Both the position numbers and the translations under genes were made by a program. From positions 18,209 through 82,208 of the forward strand of contig CAJYXO010000083.1 of the NCBI GenBank assembly GCA_913778765.1: a DNA stretch of 64,000 nucleotides, in the 5' to 3' direction. The notes beneath the pieces were generated by a model. The model did no database searches. It saw nothing but the letters and a program-made list of their open reading frames with translations, and was not told the DNA's origin. Of this stretch, positions 48,289-56,901 are shown piece after piece (position 1 is the first letter of the stretch; each line of letters opens with the position of its first letter). The DNA comes from an uncultured Massilia sp. GTDB lineage: Bacteria; Pseudomonadota; Gammaproteobacteria; Burkholderiales; Burkholderiaceae_D.

Positions 48289-50364
48289 ATGAAGACCAGC
48301 TGGACCCCGATGAAAACCGCGCTCGTGCTCGCCCTGTGCGGCGCCGCCGCCGTCTCGATGCCGAGCCAGGCGCAGCAGGCGAATGCGCCGAAAGCGGAGG
48401 CGCAAGGAAATCAAACCGCGGCCAGCGCCACCCTGCGCCCGGGCGACGATTTCTTCGCCTACGCCAACGGCGACTGGGTATCGAAGACCGAGATCCCCGC
48501 CGACCGCAGTTCCTGGGGCGCGATGGGCGCGCTGGCCGAAGAGACCAACCAGCGCATCGTCAAGATGATCGAAGACCTGGCCGGCGACAAGAAGCTGTCC
48601 GGCGAGGCGCGCAAGGTGTCCGACTACTACCGCGCCTACATGAACGAGGCCGCCATCGAAGGCAAGGGCGTCGCCCCTCTGAAACCGATGCTGGCCGGGA
48701 TCGACGCCATCAAGGACAAGGCCGGCCTGACGCGCGCGCTGGGCGAATCGGTGCGCGCCGACGTCGACCCGCTGAACAACACCGACTTCTTCACCGAAAA
48801 CCTGTTCGGCCTGTGGGTCGCGCAGGGCCTGCACGACACCAGCCGCCACATGCCCTACCTGCTGCAGGGCGGCCTGGGCATGCCGGACCGCGCCTACTAC
48901 CTGGACGGCAGCGAGCGCATGGCCGGTCTGCGCGCCAAGTACCAGCAGCACATCGCGACCATGCTGAAGATGGCCGGCGTCAGTAAAACCGCGAGCGACG
49001 CCGAGGCGCGCGCCGCCAAGGTATTCGCGCTGGAAGTCGACATCGCCAACGCCCACGCCACCCGCGCCGATTCGGCCGACGTGCTGAAGGCCGACAACAC
49101 CTGGACCGTGAAGGACTTCGCGTCCAAGGCCCCGGGCATGGACTGGAACGCCTTCTTCAAGGCCGCGAAGCTCGGCGACCAGCAGAAATTCATCGTCTGG
49201 CATCCGTCGGCGGTGGTCGGCGAGGCCGCGCTGGTGAACAAGGTCGACCTGGCCACCTGGAAGGATTACCTGGCCTTCCACCGCATCAACCAGATGGCCA
49301 ACGTGCTGCCGAAGGCCTTCGCCGACCAGCGCTTCGACTTCTACGGCAAGTCGCTGAGCGGCACCCCGCAGCAGTCGGTGCGCTGGAAGCGCGCGCTGGG
49401 CGCCACCAACGAGGCGATGGACGAGGCGGTCGGCAAGATCTACGTGGCCAAGTACTTCCCGGCCGAGAACAAGGCGCGCCTGCAGCAGATGGTCGCCAAC
49501 ATCGTCGACGCTTTCGGCAAGCGCGTCGACAAGCTGGACTGGATGGCCCCGGCCACCCGCGCCCAGGCCAAGGAAAAGCTCAAGACCCTGTACGTTGGCG
49601 TCGGCTATCCGGACAAGTGGAAATCCTACGCGGGCCTGAAGGTCGTGCCTGATGACGCGTTCGGCAATGCCGTGCGCGCCGACGAATTCCACACCGCCCA
49701 GGAAATCGCCAAGCTGCACCGCAAGCCGGACCGCACCGAATGGTCGATGCCGCCGCAGCTGGTCAACGCCGTCAACCTGCCGCTGCAGAACGCGCTGAAC
49801 TTCCCGGCCGCGATCCTGCAGCCGCCGTTCTTCGATCCGAAGGCGTCCGACGCCACCAACTACGGCGCCATCGGCGCCATCATCGGCCACGAGATCAGCC
49901 ACAGCTTCGACGACCAGGGCGCCCAGTTCGACGCCCAGGGCCGCCTGCGCGACTGGTGGACCAAGCAGGACGCGGAGCATTTCAAGACCGCGTCGAGCAA
50001 GCTGGTCGAGCAGTACAACGGCTACAAGCCCTTCAGCGACCTGGCCGTCAACGGCCAGCTGACGCTGTCGGAAAACCTGGCCGACCTGGCCGGCCTGGCC
50101 GCCTCCTACGATGCCTACAAGGCCACGGCCGGTACCAAGGCGGGCGAAGAGGGCGACCGCCAGTTCTTCATCGGCTACGCGCACAGCTGGCGCAACAAGG
50201 CGCGCGAAGCGGCCGAGCGCCGCGGCATCCTGACCGACGGCCACGCGCCGCCGCAGTACCGCACCGCCACCGTGCGCAACCTGGATGCCTGGTACAAGGC
50301 CTTCGATGTGCAGCCGGGCCAGAAGCTGTACCTGGCGCCGGAAGACCGCGTACGGGTGTGGTAA
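48289..50364 (+). CDS. M13 family zinc metallopeptidase (neprilysin/PepO type), exported
   Basis: The 691-residue protein has a signal peptide (TALVLALCGAAAVSMPSQAQ), the M13 N-terminal helical domain opening with RPGDDFFAYANGDWVSKTEI, zinc ligands His534 and His538 in GHEISH, and Glu595 in LSENLADLAG. M13 enzymes are endopeptidases for short peptides. AGGAGAGG precedes the ATG at 48289; an earlier ATG at 48232, overlapping the pepN stop, would add 19 residues ahead of the signal peptide and is less likely. Next to the M1 aminopeptidase it suggests a peptide-scavenging pair. Confidence 0.94.
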   Translation: MKTSWTPMKTALVLALCGAAAVSMPSQAQQANAPKAEAQGNQTAASATLRPGDDFFAYANGDWVSKTEIPADRSSWGAMGALAEETNQRIVKMIEDLAGDKKLSGEARKVSDYYRAYMNEAAIEGKGVAPLKPMLAGIDAIKDKAGLTRALGESVRADVDPLNNTDFFTENLFGLWVAQGLHDTSRHMPYLLQGGLGMPDRAYYLDGSERMAGLRAKYQQHIATMLKMAGVSKTASDAEARAAKVFALEVDIANAHATRADSADVLKADNTWTVKDFASKAPGMDWNAFFKAAKLGDQQKFIVWHPSAVVGEAALVNKVDLATWKDYLAFHRINQMANVLPKAFADQRFDFYGKSLSGTPQQSVRWKRALGATNEAMDEAVGKIYVAKYFPAENKARLQQMVANIVDAFGKRVDKLDWMAPATRAQAKEKLKTLYVGVGYPDKWKSYAGLKVVPDDAFGNAVRADEFHTAQEIAKLHRKPDRTEWSMPPQLVNAVNLPLQNALNFPAAILQPPFFDPKASDATNYGAIGAIIGHEISHSFDDQGAQFDAQGRLRDWWTKQDAEHFKTASSKLVEQYNGYKPFSDLAVNGQLTLSENLADLAGLAASYDAYKATAGTKAGEEGDRQFFIGYAHSWRNKAREAAERRGILTDGHAPPQYRTATVRNLDAWYKAFDVQPGQKLYLAPEDRVRVW

Positions 50365-50398
50365 ATAGTTTTTAGAAGGTAACGGACACCAGCGGCGG

Positions 50399-50432
50399 GA
50401 ATGCCAGGCTTAGAATCAATTGCCTGGCATTC
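50399..50432. repeat. 10-bp inverted repeat before the methyltransferase gene
   Basis: GAATGCCAGG and CCTGGCATTC are exact inverted copies separated by 14 AT-rich bases containing TAGAAT. There is no T-run, so it is less likely to be a terminator than an operator or leader stem-loop. It ends 16 bases before the methyltransferase start. Confidence 0.6.
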
Positions 50433-50448
50433 TTACCGCAGGTGCTCC

Positions 50449-51129
50449 ATGAAGCAGGCATATCTCGACATCAGGCGGCGCATATTGCGTGCCCATCCCA
50501 CCATGGCACAGGACGACGATTTCCGGGACATCTCGGAACGCACCTTGCATCACTACGACATCAACGCGCCGCGCTTCTTCGCCGGCACCGTCGACCACGA
50601 CGTCAGCCAGAACATCGCAGCCCTGCTGGACGCGATCGAAGGCGCAGCGCCGTTCACCATCCTCGACCTCGGCTGCGGCCCGGGACGCGACCTGAAGACC
50701 TTCAGCAGCATGGGCCACCACGCCATCGGCCTGGACGGCAGCGAAAAATTCGTCGAGATGGCCGAAAGCCACAGCGGCTGCGAAGTGTGGCTGCAGAACT
50801 TCATCGACCTCGACCTGCCGCACGACTTCTTCGACGGCATCTACGCCAACGCCTCCTTGTTCCACGTCCCGCGCAGCCTGCTGCCCAAGGTGCTGGGCGA
50901 GCTGTACGCGGCCCTGAAACCCGGCGGCGTGCTGTTCAGCTCGAATCCGCGCGGCAACAACGAGGAAGGCTGGAACGGTCCGCGCTGGGGCAGCTTCCAC
51001 GACTATCCGGCCTGGGCTTCCTTCGTGACGGCGGCCGGCTTCATGCCGATCAACCATTACTACCGTCCAGCCGGCCTGCCGCGCGATCAGCAGCCTTGGC
51101 TGGCAAGCGTGTGGCGCAAATCGGTGTAG
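50449..51129 (+). CDS. Class I SAM-dependent methyltransferase
   Basis: The 226-residue protein has the SAM-binding motif ILDLGCGPGRDL, the acidic strand-2 end AIGLDGSEKFVEMAE, and motif IV/post-IV regions FFDGIYANASLFHVPRSLLP and LKPGGVLFSSNPRG. Its substrate is not evident. The start at 50449 follows GCAGGTG; a longer frame begins within the inverted repeat. It follows the M13 peptidase gene by 84 bases. Confidence 0.88.
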   Translation: MKQAYLDIRRRILRAHPTMAQDDDFRDISERTLHHYDINAPRFFAGTVDHDVSQNIAALLDAIEGAAPFTILDLGCGPGRDLKTFSSMGHHAIGLDGSEKFVEMAESHSGCEVWLQNFIDLDLPHDFFDGIYANASLFHVPRSLLPKVLGELYAALKPGGVLFSSNPRGNNEEGWNGPRWGSFHDYPAWASFVTAAGFMPINHYYRPAGLPRDQQPWLASVWRKSV

Positions 51130-51336
51130 AGCTCTTAAGTTTCGCCTAACAAAATTGATTCCACTACGTTAACCGGCGAACAGAGTGCAGCCGGCAATCG
51201 GCCCAAGATGGACCCGTAGCGCTCGACAGCCGAGCGGTACGACGGGATCTCGACACCGCCACCAGTCTCGGCGGTCCACCGGATGGGATGCGCAGCGGGT
51301 CGAGGGTTCGTTAACCTAGCGAAAGGAGGTGTCCAT

Positions 51337-51516
51337 ATGAACGAGGACCAGATCAAAGGCAAGGCCAAGGACATTGGCGGCAAGATTCAAGAAAGTGTCG
51401 GCAAAGCCGTTGGCAGCAGCGAGCAACAAGCCAAAGGCCTGAATAAACAGGTTGAAGGCAAGATGCAGGAAAAGGTCGGCGACGCGAAAGATATCGTCGG
51501 CAAGGGTAACCGCTGA
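51337..51516 (+). CDS. CsbD family stress protein, copy 1
   Basis: The 59-residue CsbD protein (MNEDQIKGKAKDIGGKIQES, then KAVGSSEQQAKGLNKQ) consists of two similar amphipathic helical units. CsbD proteins are abundant stress-response proteins of unknown mechanism. AAAGGAGGTG, a near-perfect ribosome-binding site, precedes the ATG, suggesting strong expression. A hairpin terminator follows. The 207-base upstream gap (51130-51336) shows no recognisable gene. Confidence 0.93.
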   Translation: MNEDQIKGKAKDIGGKIQESVGKAVGSSEQQAKGLNKQVEGKMQEKVGDAKDIVGKGNR

Positions 51517-51546
51517 TCTGCATTGCCTAGGCGTTTTATCCTCCAA

Positions 51547-51572
51547 AACAGCCGCCTCCGGGCGGCTGTTTT
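51547..51572 (+). terminator. Terminator after CsbD copy 1
   Basis: AACAGCCGCC and GGCGGCTGTT form a 10-bp stem with a TCCG loop, followed by TT. It lies 30 bases after the csbD stop. Confidence 0.85.
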
Positions 51573-51598
51573 CTTATACAGAAAGGTGAATAAAGAAC

Positions 51599-52072
51599 AT
51601 GAATCTTCGCAGCCTCTTACCTTCCGCATTGATCGGCGCCGTCGCCAGCGCGCGCTCGATGACGCCGATGGCCACGCTGGCCACGGCACGCGCCGCCGGC
51701 CGCGATACGCCGGGCGAACTCATGCTCCTCGACCGTCCGCTGTTCAAGTACGGCGCGATGGCGATGGGCGTCGGTGAACTGTTCGGCGACAAGATGAAGT
51801 CGGCGCCGGACCGCACCGTCTTCCTCGGCCTGCTGGCGCGCGTGATGAGCGCCGGTATTGCGGGGGCGGCGCTGGCGCCGAAAGGGCGGGAATCGGCCGG
51901 CGCCGCGGTCGCGGTGGCCACCGCCGTGCCGCTGGCCTACCTGACGCTGGCCGGCCGCAAGCAGGCCATGGCAAAAATCGGCCAGACCCGCAGCGGTCTG
52001 ATCGAAGATGCGTTGATCGTCGCCGCGGGGACGGCGGTGGTGGCGCTGTCGACGCACCGCGCGCTGGATTAA
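51599..52072 (+). CDS. DUF4126-like membrane protein
   Basis: The 157-residue protein has several hydrophobic segments and a DUF4126-type opening (LIGAVASARSMTPMATLATA) with a central GELFGDKMKSAPDRT motif. The function is unknown. AGGTGA is upstream of the ATG. It lies between two CsbD genes and ends four bases into the convergent disrupted permease gene; a general-stress context is inferred from the CsbD neighbours. Confidence 0.75.
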   Translation: MNLRSLLPSALIGAVASARSMTPMATLATARAAGRDTPGELMLLDRPLFKYGAMAMGVGELFGDKMKSAPDRTVFLGLLARVMSAGIAGAALAPKGRESAGAAVAVATAVPLAYLTLAGRKQAMAKIGQTRSGLIEDALIVAAGTAVVALSTHRALD

Positions 52073-53103
52073 GCGGCCTTCTTTTCCTCATGATCCTCGT
52101 CGTCCGGCCGGTCGCCGAGGATGTCTTCCACATACAGCATCTTCACCAGCACCATCAGCGTGGCCGTCATCGGCGTCGCCAGCGCGATGCCGCGAAGCCG
52201 AAGATGGTGCCGAAGATCAGCTGCATCATGATGATCAGCGCCGGGGCGATGCGCACCGTGTGCGAATCGATCAGCGGCTGGATCACATAGCCGTGAACCA
52301 TCTGGATGCCGAGGAACAGCAAGACCGTGTACAGCGCCAGTTGCGGATCGATTGTCAGGGCGATCAGCATCGCCGGTACGCCGGCGAGGATCGGTCCAAC
52401 GTAGGGAATGAAGTCGAGCAATCCGGCGATGATGCCGAGGATAAGTGCCAGAGGCACGCCGAGCAGGCTCAGTCCGATGGAAGTCGCGACGCCGGCGATC
52501 AGCATCGAGACGGAGGTGCCGAGCAGCCAGCGTCCGAGCGTGCTGCCGATCTCGTCCAGCACTTCGTGGGCGCGCGCTCGCCGGGACGGTGGAATCAACT
52601 TGAGGAAACCGCCGACATAGCTGCGCGGTGAGACGGCGAAATAGATGCCAACGAACAGGATGATGGCGACGTTGGCGACCGCGCCCAATGCGCCGCCAAA
52701 GAACAGCCCGGCGTTGGGCGCCATCTGGCCGAGATATTGCATGAGCTGCTTGGGCTGCGGCAAGTCGTGGACGAGGCGCCTCAGCAGAGGATGCTTTTCG
52801 ACCATCTGCTGCAGATGCTGGAGCGAAGTGGGAATGTCCTTGGCGAGCTGGCTGGCCTGCTCCGATATTTGCGGTGCCATCGCCCAGGCCGATCGCGAGC
52901 AGCAGCACGACGACGACCAGGCCCAGGCTGAGCTTGCGGCCCAGGTGGAAGTGACGGCACAGCAGCACGCTCAGTTCGTACAGCAGGATCGCGAACAGCA
53001 CGCAGGCGAACACCAGCAGCAGGGCGTCCGCGGCGAAATACATGCCGGCCAGCAGGGCGAGGAAGAGGGCGGCGATGCCGTCGACGATGGCGAACCGGCG
53101 CAT
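52069..53103 (-). pseudogene. AI-2E family transporter disrupted by two frameshifts
   Basis: The minus strand encodes a complete AI-2E permease only if read in two frames. The N-terminus (MRRFAIVDGIAALFLALLAG to VVVLLLAIGLG) is in the frame starting at 53103. At about 52880 the homology moves to another frame (APQISEQASQLAKDIPTSLQ through GLLDFIPYVGPILAGVPAML to IFGTIFGF). At about 52185 it returns to the first frame (RGIALATPMTATLMVLVKML, YVEDILGDRP). The second junction looks like loss of one C from the codon before RGIALATP. Either the gene is a recent pseudogene or the assembly has two single-base errors. Confidence 0.85.
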
Positions 53104-53240
53104 CAGGCGGCGTTTGGCGGGGGAGGAACCATCAGTGAGCGGTATTGACCGTCGCGTGGCTGAGCTATGTGCGTGCGCTAACGGAGCCGTCGGTCGAGCT
53201 TTCTTATCATTGATTCACTGATCAACGAAAGGAGAGCACC

Positions 53241-53420
53241 ATGAACTCGAACCAAGTCGAAGGCAAACTGCAAGACATCGGTGGCAAGATCCAGGAAGGC
53301 GCTGGCAAGCTGGTCGGCAGCAAGGAGCAGGAAGCCAAAGGCCTGAAGAACCAGGCTGAAGGCAAGGCGCAGGAAACCCTGGGCGATGCGCAGGAAACCA
53401 TTCACGACGCGACCAAGTAA
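53241..53420 (+). CDS. CsbD family stress protein, copy 2
   Basis: The 59-residue CsbD protein (MNSNQVEGKLQDIGGKIQEG, then AGKLVGSKEQEAKGLKNQAE) has the same length and organisation as copy 1 at 51337, with many identical positions. GAAAGGAGAGCACC precedes the ATG. A terminator hairpin nearly identical in stem sequence to that of copy 1 (AACAGCCGC) follows. The two genes flank DUF4126 and the broken permease, suggesting an old duplication. Confidence 0.93.
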   Translation: MNSNQVEGKLQDIGGKIQEGAGKLVGSKEQEAKGLKNQAEGKAQETLGDAQETIHDATK

Positions 53421-53431
53421 TTGGACGTTGC

Positions 53432-53511
53432 GTGGGCTCGCCGAGCCCACGAATAAAAACAGCCGCGCGAAGCGGCTGTTTTTGCGTTAACCGTGGGCTC
53501 GGAGAGCCCAC
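53432..53511. repeat. Twin GTGGGCTC palindromes flanking a terminator
   Basis: GTGGGCTC-GCC-GAGCCCAC (53432-53450) and GTGGGCTC-GGA-GAGCCCAC (53493-53511) are two perfect 8-bp hairpins differing only in the 3-base loop. They lie on either side of the csbD terminator and just before the stop of the convergent peptidase gene. Confidence 0.75.
53458..53483 (+). terminator. Terminator after CsbD copy 2
   Basis: AACAGCCGC and GCGGCTGTT pair around a GCGAA loop, followed by TTT; an A-run precedes it, so it may also serve the convergent peptidase gene. Confidence 0.85.
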
Positions 53512-53516
53512 CCGAC

Positions 53517-55736
53517 TCATCTTGCAGCGGTGCCGCCCAGGTTCTTCTTGAAGAAGGCCTCGATCATGCCGTACACGTGACGCTGGCCGGCGCGCGACGA
53601 GATGCCGTGCTTGGCGCCAGGATAGGTCATCAGCTCGAAGCGCACGTTGCGGTTCACCAGCGCGTCGATCAGGCGGGTCGAGTTGGTGAACAGCACGTTG
53701 TCGTCGGCCATGCCGTGCACCAGCAGCAGCGGCGACTTCAGGCCGTCCAGGTGGGCGAACACGCCGCTCTGCTCGTAGGCCTTCGGATTCGACTTCGGCG
53801 TCGCACCGACGAACTGCTCAGTGTAGTGGGTGTCGTACAGCGACCAGTCGGTCACCGGGGCCACCGACACGCCCATCGCGATCTTGTCCGAGCCGGCTTC
53901 CAGCAGGCGCAGGGTCATGTAGCCGCCGTAGCTCCAGCCGAACACGCCGACGCGCTTGGCGTCGACGAATTTCTGCTTGGCCAGCCAGTCGACGCCGGTC
54001 AATTGGTCTTCGACTTCATGCTTGCCCAGTTCGCCGTAGATGACGTCGGTGAAGGCGCGCTCGCGGCGCGAGGAGCCGCGGTTGTCCAGGGTGAACACGA
54101 CGAAGCCCTGCTGCGCCATGTACTGCTTGAACAGGTTGCCCCAGCCGCGGGTGACCTGCTGCGAGTGCGGGCCGCCGTAGACGAACAGGAACACCGGATA
54201 GCGCTTGGCCGGATTGAAATTGGCCGGCTTGATCATCGAGTAGTACAGGGTCTGGCCGTCGTGCGCCTTGATGTTGCCGAACTCGGTCGGCAGGTGGTTG
54301 GCCATGTACTTGGCGTACGGGTGATCCTTGTTCAGCTCGTTATGCTCGAGCCACTCGACCATGGAACCGTCGGCGTTGCGGATCGACACTTGCGGCGGGG
54401 TCTTCGGATCGGAGAAGGTGTCCACGAAGATCTTGCCGTTGCGCGAGAAGGTGTCGCTGTGCCAGCCATCGGTCTTGGTGATGCGCACCGGCTTGTCGGC
54501 ATTGCTGCCGTCCAGGTTCAGCGCATAGGTCTGCTTGTCGATCACCGCATCCTTGTTCGAACCGATGTAGACCTTGCCGGCGTCCTCGTCGACCGCCAGG
54601 ATCTCGTCCACGCCCCAGTCGCCCTTGGTCAGCGGACGGATTTCCTTACCCTTCATGTCGAACAGATACAGGTGGTTGCGGCCGGTGCGCTCCGAAGCCC
54701 AGATGAAGGCCGGCTGGTTCTTCAGGAATTTCAGGTCGTCATGGATGCTGACCCAGGTCTTCGCGGTTTCGCTCAGCAGGGTGCGCTGGGCCAGGCTGGC
54801 GGCGTCGACGGCGATCAGGTCGAGGCGCTTCTGGTCGCGGGTCTGGCGCTGGTAGACCAGGGTCTTGCCGTCCGCGGCCCAGTCGGCGCGCACCAGGTAG
54901 ATGTCCTTCTCGGGCCCGAGGTCGATCTTCTTCTGGTTGCCGGTGGCCGGGTCGACGATCAGGAGGTCGACCAGCACGTTCGGATCGCCGGCGGCCGGGT
55001 AGCGCTGGTCGATGACTTCGGTGCGGTCGGCAAAGATCTCGAAGCGGCGCGCGACCGGCACCGGGGCTTCGTCGTAGCGCTTGTAGGCGATCGCGGAATC
55101 GTCCGGCGCCCAGTAATAACCGGTGCGCTGGCCCATTTCTTCCTGGGCGACGAATTCGGCTTCGCCGTTGTGGACGGTGCCCTTGCCGTCCGTGGTCAGC
55201 TGGCGCTCCTTGCCGGTCGACAGGTCGATCACGACCAGGTTCTGGTCGCGCACGAAGGAGACGTAGCGGCCCTTCGGCGAAATCTTCGGATCGCCGACGT
55301 TGCCCGAGGCGACCTTGCGCGCATTGTCCGGATTGGCGACGTCGACCAGGTAGAGGTCGCCGGCGATCGGCACCAGGATCTGCTTGCCGTCCGGCGACCA
55401 GCTGTAGCTGATGATGCCCGACAGGCTGGCGGTACGCGCGCGTTCGCGGCGCGCCTTTTCTTCCAGCGACAGGTTTTCCGTCGGAACCAGCTTCTTGGAG
55501 TCGACCAGGCGGTGCGTGGTCTTGTCCTTCATGTTGTATTCCCACAGGTCCAGCTGGAACTGGTTGTCCGCGCGGCCGCGCAGGAAGGTGACGCGTTCGC
55601 CGTCGGGCGACACGCGCACGTTACGAACGCCGGGGCCGGACAAGGCCGGGTCGGCGTAGATGCGGTCCAGGGTCAGGCGTTCCGCGGAGGCGGGAACGGC
55701 CGCCAGGGCGGCAACGAGGGCAAGAATAAGGCGCAT
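53517..55736 (-). CDS. Secreted S9B dipeptidyl-peptidase IV-like serine peptidase
   Basis: The 739-residue protein has a signal peptide (LILALVAALAAVPASA), a beta-propeller domain (about 40-460) carrying the DPP-IV Glu pair in VAQEEMGQRTGYYWAPDDSA, and a C-terminal alpha/beta-hydrolase domain. The triad is Ser602 in GWSYGG, Asp678 in HGMADDNV and His710 in AKHGIS. It removes X-Pro or X-Ala dipeptides from peptide N-termini. With PepN and the M13 enzyme nearby, it adds to a set of secreted peptidases. Confidence 0.96.
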   Translation of the reverse strand: MRLILALVAALAAVPASAERLTLDRIYADPALSGPGVRNVRVSPDGERVTFLRGRADNQFQLDLWEYNMKDKTTHRLVDSKKLVPTENLSLEEKARRERARTASLSGIISYSWSPDGKQILVPIAGDLYLVDVANPDNARKVASGNVGDPKISPKGRYVSFVRDQNLVVIDLSTGKERQLTTDGKGTVHNGEAEFVAQEEMGQRTGYYWAPDDSAIAYKRYDEAPVPVARRFEIFADRTEVIDQRYPAAGDPNVLVDLLIVDPATGNQKKIDLGPEKDIYLVRADWAADGKTLVYQRQTRDQKRLDLIAVDAASLAQRTLLSETAKTWVSIHDDLKFLKNQPAFIWASERTGRNHLYLFDMKGKEIRPLTKGDWGVDEILAVDEDAGKVYIGSNKDAVIDKQTYALNLDGSNADKPVRITKTDGWHSDTFSRNGKIFVDTFSDPKTPPQVSIRNADGSMVEWLEHNELNKDHPYAKYMANHLPTEFGNIKAHDGQTLYYSMIKPANFNPAKRYPVFLFVYGGPHSQQVTRGWGNLFKQYMAQQGFVVFTLDNRGSSRRERAFTDVIYGELGKHEVEDQLTGVDWLAKQKFVDAKRVGVFGWSYGGYMTLRLLEAGSDKIAMGVSVAPVTDWSLYDTHYTEQFVGATPKSNPKAYEQSGVFAHLDGLKSPLLLVHGMADDNVLFTNSTRLIDALVNRNVRFELMTYPGAKHGISSRAGQRHVYGMIEAFFKKNLGGTAAR

Positions 55737-55833
55737 GGATTGTCTCGCGGGGAAAGATTAATTATGTGCAACGGGCGAGACGATACCAGAGTAGCGCCTT
55801 GAACGCTGTAAATATTCCTCTACAATTCTTGCC

Positions 55834-56895
55834 ATGACCGATAAAACCCTGCGCGTCGGGCTGGTCGGCTTCGGCTATGCCGGCCAGACCTTTCACGCGC
55901 CCCTGATCGGCGCCACGCCGGGGCTGTCTCTGGCCGCCGTGGCCAGCAGCGACGCGGCCAAGGTGCGCGCCGCGCTCGGGCCCGGACCCGCCGTGTTCGC
56001 CGATGCGCGCGCCATGATCGCCGAAGCCGCAATCGACCTGGTCGTGATCGCCAGCCCGAACGCGACCCATTTCCCGCTGGCCTCGCTGGCCCTGGATAGG
56101 GGCAGGCATGTGGTGGTCGACAAGCCCTTCACGGCGACCGCCGATGAAGCCGTCCAGCTCGCGCAACTGGCGTCCGGCAAGGCCTTGCTGCTGAGCGTCT
56201 TCCACAACCGCCGCTGGGACAGCACGACCCTGAGCGCGCAGCGCCTGCTGGCCTCGGGCATGCTGGGGACGATCCGCCATGCCGCCATGCATTACGACCG
56301 CTTCCGGCCCGTGCCGGTCGACCGCTGGAAGGAAAATGCCGCGGCCGGCGGCGGGCTGTGGATGGACCTCGGTCCGCACCTGCTCGACGAAGCCATGCGC
56401 TACTTCGGCCAGCCGCTGGCGATCCAGGCCGACATCGCCCGCCTGCGGCCGGGCGCCGGCGCCGACGACAGCTTCCATGCGCGGCTGCGCTACCCGGACG
56501 GCCTGCGGGTCGACCTGCAGGCCGGCATGCTGGGCGCGCAGGCGCGGCCGCGGCTGCTGCTGCAGGGCACGCGCGGCAGCTACGTCAAACAGGGGCTGGA
56601 TCCGCAGGAAGGGCTGCTGAAGGCGGGCAACCGGCCGTTTGGGGATGACGCCGCCTGGGGCATCGACAAGGAATGCGGCATCGCCACCGTGGACTTCAGT
56701 GGCGACGGCGAGCTCAGATCCATCGCGGTGCCGACCGAAAACGGCGCCTATCCCATGTTTTACCGGCAGGTGCGGGATGCGATCCGGGGCGAGGGCGCCA
56801 ATCCGGTGCCGCCGGACGAGGCGGTCGCCGTCATGCGCCTGCTCGATGCGGGACGCGCGAGCAGCGAACAGCGCCGCGAAATCCTTCCCGGCTAG
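55834..56895 (+). CDS. Gfo/Idh/MocA family oxidoreductase
   Basis: The 353-residue protein has the NAD(P)-binding start VGLVGFGYAGQTFHAPLIGA, the EKP-like motif as VVDKPFTATADEA (Asp in place of Glu), and the C-terminal domain with NRRWDSTTL, GLWMDLGPHLLDEAMRYFG and a late AVAVMRLLDAG helix. This layout matches the YdgJ branch, which oxidises or isomerises sugars or inositols. The substrate is unknown. It is divergent from the DPP-IV-like gene. Confidence 0.92.
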   Translation: MTDKTLRVGLVGFGYAGQTFHAPLIGATPGLSLAAVASSDAAKVRAALGPGPAVFADARAMIAEAAIDLVVIASPNATHFPLASLALDRGRHVVVDKPFTATADEAVQLAQLASGKALLLSVFHNRRWDSTTLSAQRLLASGMLGTIRHAAMHYDRFRPVPVDRWKENAAAGGGLWMDLGPHLLDEAMRYFGQPLAIQADIARLRPGAGADDSFHARLRYPDGLRVDLQAGMLGAQARPRLLLQGTRGSYVKQGLDPQEGLLKAGNRPFGDDAAWGIDKECGIATVDFSGDGELRSIAVPTENGAYPMFYRQVRDAIRGEGANPVPPDEAVAVMRLLDAGRASSEQRREILPG

Positions 56896-56901
56896 CGGCG
56901 T

